From contig CALALS010000003.1 of the NCBI GenBank assembly GCA_937925525.1, positions 1 to 22,863 on the forward strand: a DNA stretch of 22,863 nt, given 5' to 3'. The stretch is from an uncultured Flavobacteriales bacterium. Its GTDB lineage: Bacteria; Bacteroidota; Bacteroidia; Flavobacteriales_E; Vicingaceae. The number at the start of each line of letters is the position of its first letter. Position 1 is the stretch's first letter. The position numbers were made by a program, and so were the translations under genes. The notes under the pieces are model-generated. The model made no database searches, was not told the DNA's origin, and saw only the letters and a program-made list of their open reading frames with translations. Below, one piece after another: positions 18,501 through 22,863 of the stretch.

Positions 18501-18619
18501 CTTAATACGTTATTACAGCTTGCGCAATAACCAAGTTGCACCGCATGAGCTTCAACTTTAGGTGTATAAGCCAAAAACGATAATAAAAATAAAGTAGTAA
18601 AGAATATTGCTTTTTTCAT
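15578..18619 (-). CDS. secreted multi-PKD protein with Cys-rich N-terminal domain and type B sorting domain (paralogue B)
   Basis: This 1013-residue protein has the same domain order as paralogue A. The signal peptide is 1-24 (ending VEA). The unrecognised domain (~25-152) starts HAVQLGYCASC, with EHWH and seven Cys in equivalent places. A PKD-like domain (GITYTWNNSNPAIGLPATG), eight PKD modules (~240-921; cores WYWDIGNNG, WQWDIGNNG, YSWDFGDGN, WDWNYGDGS, WTWSFGDGD) and a type B sorting domain (IPNTFTPDGDGIND, FDRWGELIY) follow, ending in VGKVTLLK. It is predicted to be T9SS-exported and surface-displayed. An open frame extends to an ATG at 18667, but the internal ATG at 18619 puts the signal peptide first and keeps the shared upstream box outside the gene. 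It is divergent from the orphan gene at 18743. An intrinsic terminator follows. The ligand is unknown. Confidence 0.88.
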   Translation of the reverse strand: MKKAIFFTTLFLLSFLAYTPKVEAHAVQLGYCASCNNVLRLWVEHWHTTSSPSTTTMTISVTVNGVTTTTTGSPLTNIQNVPKNQLPGCANPITVIGACNGTGIYQANSHNDWVNYDFPGVPCGVPVSITVISGNNAFTMDACNMMPATTGTFTIPCGTPTVGAPNQTVCVGDTFTSINFPPLPGITYTWNNSNPAIGLPATGTGSIPSFVAQNNTTAPITAICTVFYGCVDSAFTLTVNPAPQAVPYVVPFCMNTPVTLVDSSQTSGFTGPITNWYWDIGNNGIIDDSTQSPPNQNFTGPGPFNIKLTVIGTNGCKDDSVISVTPAPPPIAQIGQLVSCPNTPMQLYDSSISPAPISTWQWDIGNNGTVDYTTQNPTHTFPAAGWYQVKLVVSSGLGCNDTIVDSVMVAENPTASFVTDSVCVGFPTTLTDQSTVNGSTITNWIWKFGDGSPNDSTGTPVTHTYPAANISPGYSTQVVAISAYGCKDSINVNVPVYPLPTANFTITNACVNYPATFTDNSVNGVKYSWDFGDGNNSTNVGTTTHTYTVPGMYNVQLIVESGTSCPDTFNATVAVHPSPVADFNFTNMCDGLAVPFNNTSNISSGTIASWDWNYGDGSTHGNTQNSNHLYAACGTYNVTLIANSDSGCADTVTKTIEVYPNPVADFSVTEECLGFTTQFTDNSTIQCNNVNGSIVNYNWSFGDGNNSGAQNPTHNYISFGNYNGTLIVTSNYGCKDSITKPVNVYDNPPSDFVSDTNGGCAPVCVTFTANGGTPATGMSYLWNYGDDSNVSGINATHCFQNNSLSTKYFNVTLTTVMDYGTKQCTTVTTKNNFISAYPQPIAEFSWSPDILNVLLYPEAKFKDMSLGGASQWTWSFGDGDSSTTQHPYHVYKDSGDYIVWLHIQTQYGCTDSTWKKLRVEPEFAVYIPNTFTPDGDGINDYFTFKGFGLEEATMMIFDRWGELIYEEEGVESKWDGRVKGKEIGVTDVYVYRIEVKNVKGDYHTYVGKVTLLK

Positions 18620-18651
18620 GATAGAAATATTTTTTGTTCTATTATGTTTAA

Positions 18652-18678
18652 AGACGACAAGATACAAAAAAGGTTGCC
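18652..18678 (-). promoter_or_regulatory. conserved 27-bp upstream box of paralogue B
   Basis: This is the counterpart of the block at 15474-15500: AGACGA, then an A-tract and GGTTGCC on the plus strand, with 23 of 27 positions identical and no gaps. Its gene-proximal edge is 32 bases from the ATG at 18619. On the minus strand the -7-like part reads TATCTTGT. The direct repeat GATACAA at 18661-18667 and 18681-18687 (20-bp spacing) overlaps and flanks the box in the divergent intergenic region. Confidence 0.55.
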
Positions 18679-18712
18679 TTGATACAACATAATGGATAAT
18701 TTAATATAATTG
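18679..18712 (+). promoter_or_regulatory. candidate promoter of the orphan secreted protein
   Basis: TTG (18679-18681) and TATAATTG (18705-18712), one mismatch from TAnnTTTG, are 23 bases apart, within the known spacing range for Bacteroidota promoters. The -7 element ends 30 bases before the ATG at 18743. It abuts the paralogue B upstream box, so the two divergent promoters would lie back to back. Confidence 0.4.
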
Positions 18713-18742
18713 TGCAAAGTAATTTTTATTAAATTAAAAGCT

Positions 18743-19756
18743 ATGAGAATATTTTTTGCTACTATTTTAGTTTTACTTGAAATAGGCGTACACGCACAAA
18801 AAAAGGTTACTCCCATCAATACCTCAACTAATGATTATTATGAATTTGGTCAAAAAATAAATAAGACTACTCTCTTAGTTATTACTGATCAAGATTTAGT
18901 AGATGAGGAGTTTAGTACAGATGTTAAAGAGATTATAGAAAAGGAGTTTGAAAAAAATTGGACATTTAATGAATTCCAGTTTGTAACTTCTGCGGAAGCC
19001 GAAAAATATGTAAGCAACTCTAATTATTCTTTTTTTATGATGTATAGCGCAAAGTGGAGTGAGCTTAGTACAGACCACATCAGCTTTACAATTGTTCAGG
19101 GAAACAAAAATGCTAAGGACTTTAAATCTTCAGAATTTTATGAAAAGGCTCATATGCTTAATTTTAGCTTAGATTTTGAAAAAGAAATTGTAGGTAAAGG
19201 CAAACACAAAAAAGAGTTAATTAGTATAATTGACTATCGAAACTACCTTTCTTATATAATAGGGTATTTTAATCAAACCCTTCATAGATTATATAAAAAA
19301 GATAAAACATTTAGCCTTGCCGGAACACCTGTTGAAAGAAAAAAGATGGTTAAATGGCACATTACTTATTATAATGATGGCGAAGAAAAATTAGCCGGAA
19401 AAACTGTTTATATTGATGCAACTATTTTACCTAAAGATTTTGACCAAGAAGATTTTTACGAAAAAATGAATCGAGCTGTAGAAGACGGTTTCTATTTTAA
19501 AGTTGTAAATAGTAAGGATGTCAAAGAAGAAATTTTTGGAGAAAATGCTGACGCAAAATTCTTTGGATACTACTATGATGATTTTAAGCCAAAGCTGTCT
19601 AAAAACAAATATTACTACATAAGTGTATATAGTATTGAAGAAAAAAGACTCCTAGCTGAATACACTACCGTATATGATCATACTCTGTATAATATTGCAG
19701 GTTATACTATATCAACGGCTATTGCCGTAGGGCTTTTTGCCTTAGCTCTCAGGTAA
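18743..19756 (+). CDS. hypothetical secreted or membrane-anchored protein (337 aa)
   Basis: The family is not recognised. An N-terminal signal peptide (MRIFFATILVLLEIGVHAQ) is followed by a charged, Tyr/Phe/Lys-rich region with alternating strands and helices. A hydrophobic segment at the very C-terminus (IAGYTISTAIAVGLFALALR) could be a membrane anchor. There are no cysteines and no T9SS sorting tail. The frame is open back to a TTG at 18710, but ATG 18743 begins directly with the signal peptide and fits a candidate promoter. The gene is divergent from paralogue B across 123 bp, and its 3' end overlaps the convergent clpB by 15 bases. Co-regulation with the paralogue is possible but untested. 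Confidence 0.75.
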   Translation: MRIFFATILVLLEIGVHAQKKVTPINTSTNDYYEFGQKINKTTLLVITDQDLVDEEFSTDVKEIIEKEFEKNWTFNEFQFVTSAEAEKYVSNSNYSFFMMYSAKWSELSTDHISFTIVQGNKNAKDFKSSEFYEKAHMLNFSLDFEKEIVGKGKHKKELISIIDYRNYLSYIIGYFNQTLHRLYKKDKTFSLAGTPVERKKMVKWHITYYNDGEEKLAGKTVYIDATILPKDFDQEDFYEKMNRAVEDGFYFKVVNSKDVKEEIFGENADAKFFGYYYDDFKPKLSKNKYYYISVYSIEEKRLLAEYTTVYDHTLYNIAGYTISTAIAVGLFALALR

Positions 19757-22357
19757 TTCGTCTTTACTAATAGGCTCTCTCAAAACAAACTGGCCGTCAA
19801 AAACATCTAAAATAAGGTCTTTATCTCTACTTACCTTGTTAGCTAATATCTGCTTTGAAAGTTCGTTTAATACTTCTTTTTGAATAATTCGTTTAACGGG
19901 TCTTGCCCCATATTGAGGGTCAAATCCCGCATTTGCCAAATATTCAATTAAATCATCAGAGAAACTTACTTTAATATTGTTTGCCGCTAGTTTGCTCTTT
20001 AATATATTCAATTGAATTTTAACTATATCCTCTATTTCCTCTTTCCCTAGAGGTCTAAACATTACTACTTCGTCAATCCTGTTATAGAATTCAGGTCGTA
20101 AGTGTCGCTTCAGTAAATCCAGCACTTGCATTTTAGTTTTTTCAAATACTTGCTCTGAACCGGAAAGTTTTAAATCTTCATAATTATCCCTTATTATTTC
20201 TGCACCCAAGTTAGACGTCATAATGATAATGGTATTTTTAAAATCTACTGTTCTTCCCTTATTATCTGTTAATCTACCATCTTCTAAAACTTGCAATAAA
20301 AGATTGTAAACATCAGGGTGCGCTTTCTCAATTTCATCAAAAAGTATAACTGAGTATGGCTTGCGTCTGACTGCTTCTGTTAACTGTCCTCCTTCATCGT
20401 AACCAACATAACCCGGAGCGGCTCCAATTAATCTTGAAACAGAATGTCTTTCTTGATATTCGCTCATATCTATTCGAGTCATAGCATCTTCATCGTTAAA
20501 TAAATATTGGCTTAATGCTTTTGCTAGCTCTGTTTTTCCTACTCCGGTAGTTCCCAAGAAAATAAAAGAACCAATTGGTTTATTAGCATCGCTTAATCCG
20601 GCTCTGTTTCTACGAATTGCATCAGATACAGCAACAATGGCATCTTCTTGGCCAACTACTCTTTTTCTTAATTCGTCTTCAATATGTAAAAGTTTTTCTG
20701 CTTCCGATTGAACCATTTTTTTAACAGGAATACCAGTCCACTTAGAAACTACTTCAGCTACTTCATCAGCATCAACTTCTTCTTTTATCATTTTAGATTT
20801 TGATTGAAGTTCTAGCAATTCCTTTTTAGCTTTTTCAATACTCTCTTCTACTTCTTTTACTTTTCCGTATCTAATTTCAGCTACTTTCCCGTAATCGCCT
20901 TGTCGTTCAGCTTGTTCTGCCTGAAGTTTAAGCTGTTCAATTTCTCCTTTCCCTTTTTGAATAGTATCTACAATATCCTTTTCATGTTGCCATTTTGCTA
21001 GGAATTCGTCTCTCCTCTCTGTTAACTCAGATAATTCTTTACTTATTGATTCTAATTTTTGTTTGTCGTTTTCTCGTTTAATAGCTTCTTTTTCAATTTC
21101 AAGTTGAAGAATTTTCCGTTCAATTTCATCTAACTCTTCTGGTTTTGAATTGATTTCCATACGAAGTTTTGAGGCAGCTTCGTCAATTAAGTCAATTGCT
21201 TTATCGGGTAAAAACCTATCAGTTATATATCGCTGTGAAAGTTGAACGGCAGCAATAACTGCCTCATCTTTTATTTGAACCTGATGATGTGTTTCATATT
21301 TTTCTTTTAATCCTCTCAATATAGAAATAGCATCTTCTTCTGAAGGTTCATCCACTAATATTTTTTGAAACCTTCTCTCCAGAGCTTTATCTTTCTCAAA
21401 ATATTTTTGATACTCGTTTAAAGTTGTCGCACCTATTGTCCTTAGCTCTCCTCTCGCCAAAGCAGGTTTTAAAATATTTGCTGCATCTGTAGAACCTTCT
21501 GCATTTCCGGCTCCAACTAATGTATGTATTTCGTCAATAAATAAAATAATGTTGTCAGAATTCGATACTTCTTTTACCACAGATTTCAACCGCTCTTCAA
21601 ACTCACCTTTATATTTAGCTCCTGCAATTAAAGCGCCCATATCTAATGAATAAATTGTTTTGCTTTTTAAGTTTTCGGGTACATCGCCATTAATTATTCT
21701 GTGCGCTATACCTTCCGCAATAGCGGTTTTACCAACTCCGGGTTCACCAATCAAAATAGGGTTGTTTTTAGTTCTTCTTGAAAGTATTTGCAACACTCGT
21801 CTAATTTCATCGTCACGGCCAATTACAGGGTCTAATTTTCCGCTCTCAGCAAGTTGATTTAAGTTTCTCGCATACTTATTAAGCGCGTTGTAGTTATCCT
21901 CTTGAGATGCAGAACTTACTTTTTCTCCTTTTCGTAACTCAGTTATTGCTTTTTCTAAACCATCTTTTGTAATTCCACTATCTTTCATAAGCTGTGAAAT
22001 TTGGTCTCCAACATCAAAAAGACTCAATAAAAGGCGCTCAATACTTACAAACTCATCTCCTGTTTTTTTAATTCCGGAAAGTGCAGCTTGAATAGCTTTA
22101 TTTGCATTTTGAGATAGATAAAAATTGCCTCCGCTTACTTTTGGAAATGATTTAATTATACTATCCACAGCTTTTTCTAAAACCTCTCTGTTTATACTTA
22201 ATTTACTAAGTATATAAGGAGTAACATTTTCATCTACATTAAAAATTCCTTTTAATATATGAGCTGTTTCAATGGCCTGATGCTCATTTTCCATAGCAAT
22301 TTGCTGAGCATTCTGAATGGCTTCTTGTGTTTTTATTGTCAATTTATCTAAATTCAT
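19742..22357 (-). CDS. clpB: ATP-dependent disaggregase ClpB (Hsp100)
   Basis: This 871-residue cytoplasmic AAA+ hexamer threads aggregated proteins through its pore together with DnaK. The Clp N-domain spans ~1-145 (MNLDKLTIKTQEAIQNAQQI). NBD1 has Walker A GEPGVGKT (204-211), Walker B ILFIDEI (Asp275, Glu276) and pore-loop Tyr249 in KYKG. The coiled-coil middle domain spans ~400-525 and contains the Glu/Lys-rich heptads that distinguish ClpB from ClpA and ClpC. NBD2 has Walker A GTTGVGKT (602-609), Walker B ILFDEIEKAH (Asp674, Glu675) and pore-loop GYVGYDEGG. The C-terminal D2-small domain is complete, and length is normal for the family. The start MNLDKLTIK matches the family. No CIRCE-like element was seen in the 134-bp upstream region. 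The gene converges with, and overlaps by 15 bases, the orphan secreted gene. Confidence 0.97.
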   Translation of the reverse strand: MNLDKLTIKTQEAIQNAQQIAMENEHQAIETAHILKGIFNVDENVTPYILSKLSINREVLEKAVDSIIKSFPKVSGGNFYLSQNANKAIQAALSGIKKTGDEFVSIERLLLSLFDVGDQISQLMKDSGITKDGLEKAITELRKGEKVSSASQEDNYNALNKYARNLNQLAESGKLDPVIGRDDEIRRVLQILSRRTKNNPILIGEPGVGKTAIAEGIAHRIINGDVPENLKSKTIYSLDMGALIAGAKYKGEFEERLKSVVKEVSNSDNIILFIDEIHTLVGAGNAEGSTDAANILKPALARGELRTIGATTLNEYQKYFEKDKALERRFQKILVDEPSEEDAISILRGLKEKYETHHQVQIKDEAVIAAVQLSQRYITDRFLPDKAIDLIDEAASKLRMEINSKPEELDEIERKILQLEIEKEAIKRENDKQKLESISKELSELTERRDEFLAKWQHEKDIVDTIQKGKGEIEQLKLQAEQAERQGDYGKVAEIRYGKVKEVEESIEKAKKELLELQSKSKMIKEEVDADEVAEVVSKWTGIPVKKMVQSEAEKLLHIEDELRKRVVGQEDAIVAVSDAIRRNRAGLSDANKPIGSFIFLGTTGVGKTELAKALSQYLFNDEDAMTRIDMSEYQERHSVSRLIGAAPGYVGYDEGGQLTEAVRRKPYSVILFDEIEKAHPDVYNLLLQVLEDGRLTDNKGRTVDFKNTIIIMTSNLGAEIIRDNYEDLKLSGSEQVFEKTKMQVLDLLKRHLRPEFYNRIDEVVMFRPLGKEEIEDIVKIQLNILKSKLAANNIKVSFSDDLIEYLANAGFDPQYGARPVKRIIQKEVLNELSKQILANKVSRDKDLILDVFDGQFVLREPISKDELPES

Positions 22358-22469
22358 TTTTCTTTTTTTTCAGATTGCGTCAAATTTCAATCCATAAGGC
22401 AAAATGCTCTTTAAACCTGCCGTTTTGGCTTATTTTTATTGTGTTTAAAGACAAAATGACCGAAAATTA

Positions 22470-22477
22470 TACTTTTG
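22470..22477 (+). promoter_or_regulatory. -7 element of the DUF4870-like gene
   Basis: TACTTTTG matches TAnnTTTG exactly and ends 14 bases before the ATG at 22492. A TTTA at 22444-22447 is 22 bases upstream as a degenerate -33. Its place inside the longer open frame argues that translation starts at 22492 and not at ATG 22456 or earlier. Confidence 0.5.
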
Positions 22478-22491
22478 TAAAAAAATGTCTT

Positions 22492-22818
22492 ATGGAAGAA
22501 AAAGGAAAAACAATTGCAATTTTAAGTTATTGTACTTTAATTGGTTTTATTGTAGCCATTGTTATGCATCAGGAAAAAGAGAATAAAAGTGAATTAGGTG
22601 CGTATCACCTCAGACAATCACTTGGAATATTTTTAACCGGCATAGCTGCTGCACTGGTAAATATCATACCCATCTTAGGACAAATTGCTTTTTTTGTTGC
22701 TGCTATTGGTTTAGTAGAAAAAGCTGTATTAGGTCTTATATCTGCAATCAATGGTGAAATAAAACCCGTTCCTTTATTAGGTGATTTTTATCAAAACTTA
22801 TTTAAGGATATTAAATAA
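22492..22818 (+). CDS. small DUF4870/Tic20-like integral membrane protein (108 aa)
   Basis: The protein has three predicted membrane segments: ~7-25 (AILSYCTLIGFIVAIVM), ~45-65 (SLGIFLTGIAAALVNIIPIL) and ~67-90 (IAFFVAAIGLVEKAVLGLIS). The loop AYHLRQSLG after the first helix is typical of DUF4870-like proteins, where a conserved His/Arg/Gln helix precedes the second segment. The function of this family is unknown, although a distant relation to Tic20 has been noted. The frame is open back to 22327, overlapping clpB. The ATG at 22492 was chosen because the membrane protein starts there and an exact -7 element lies just upstream. It is divergent from clpB and followed by a strong terminator, so it forms a single-gene transcript. 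Confidence 0.8.
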   Translation: MEEKGKTIAILSYCTLIGFIVAIVMHQEKENKSELGAYHLRQSLGIFLTGIAAALVNIIPILGQIAFFVAAIGLVEKAVLGLISAINGEIKPVPLLGDFYQNLFKDIK

Positions 22819-22820
22819 CT

Positions 22821-22851
22821 AAAAAAGCCTCACATTGTGAGGCTTTTGTTT
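22821..22851 (+). terminator. intrinsic terminator, probably bidirectional
   Basis: AAAAGCCTCAC (22823-22833) pairs with GTGAGGCTTTT (22837-22847) around an ATT loop. A T-rich tail (TTTTGTTTT) follows, and an A-run precedes it on the plus strand. It begins two bases after the stop of the DUF4870-like gene and could also stop transcription arriving on the minus strand from beyond the window. Confidence 0.9.
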
Positions 22852-22863
22852 TAGGTAGTAGTT

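Noticed and set aside
12409..18619. Possible CRISPR or short tandem repeat array because of recurring words
   Set aside because: Recurrence comes from protein-level PKD modules of about 80-90 codons with diverged DNA. There are no identical short repeats with regular spacers.
19742..22357. ClpA or ClpC instead of ClpB
   Set aside because: The long coiled-coil middle domain between the two ATPase domains and the overall length are those of ClpB.
22358..22440. Heat-shock operator (CIRCE) upstream of clpB
   Set aside because: No inverted repeat of the CIRCE type was found. The only promoter-like words are too weak to support.
22327..22491. 55-residue N-terminal extension of the DUF4870-like protein
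   Set aside because: It would overlap clpB and begins with unrelated Phe-rich sequence. An exact -7 element sits at 22470-22477, so the start at 22492 is better.

Overview
The window is AT-rich DNA from a member of the Bacteroidota. The evidence is the density of type IX secretion (T9SS) features: a PorP/SprF family barrel, one type A and three type B C-terminal sorting domains, PKD-rich surface proteins, a PorE-like OmpA protein and a TlpA/DUF4369 lipoprotein. Promoter-like sequences resemble the Bacteroidota TAnnTTTG -7 element, and Shine-Dalgarno sequences are mostly absent. The order or family cannot be fixed from this sequence; a Flavobacteriales-like lineage is a guess. No mobile elements, tRNA/rRNA genes or CRISPR arrays were seen, and no stretch longer than 300 bases lacks a gene.

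Layout. Bases 2-55 are the 3' end of an upstream gene whose tail looks like a beta-barrel end. A hypothetical lipoprotein (82-756, +) converges with a TlpA-like thioredoxin lipoprotein (753-1871, -). Upstream of that on the same strand lies an 850-residue SBBP-repeat protein with a type A T9SS tail (1902-4454, -). A 154-bp divergent intergenic region with two pairs of 26-bp-period direct repeats separates it from an operon on the + strand. The operon holds a 1051-residue PKD cargo with a type B tail (4609-7764), a PorP/SprF protein (7794-8801) and a TPR/PD40/CRD/OmpA protein (8798-10915). This fits a cargo, its outer-membrane partner and a peptidoglycan anchor made together. A PBP4-type D,D-carboxypeptidase (10918-12312, -) converges with the operon end.

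Next come two tandem paralogous secreted proteins on the - strand (12409-15438 and 15578-18619). Each has a 24-residue signal peptide, a Cys-rich N-terminal domain whose predicted first mature residue is His, a PKD-like domain, eight collinear PKD modules and a type B tail. Each gene is followed by an intrinsic terminator and preceded by a shared 27-bp block at about -35 from the ATG. A divergent orphan secreted protein (18743-19756, +), the disaggregase ClpB (19742-22357, -) and a small DUF4870-like membrane protein (22492-22818, +) with a terminator close the window.

Several genes have longer open frames that begin at TTG or at an upstream ATG. Starts were moved to internal ATGs where signal peptides, promoters or a terminator hairpin made that clearly better. 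The most notable material is the tandem paralogue pair (unfamiliar N-terminal domain, shared upstream box, module shuffling) and the cargo-SprF-PorE-like operon.
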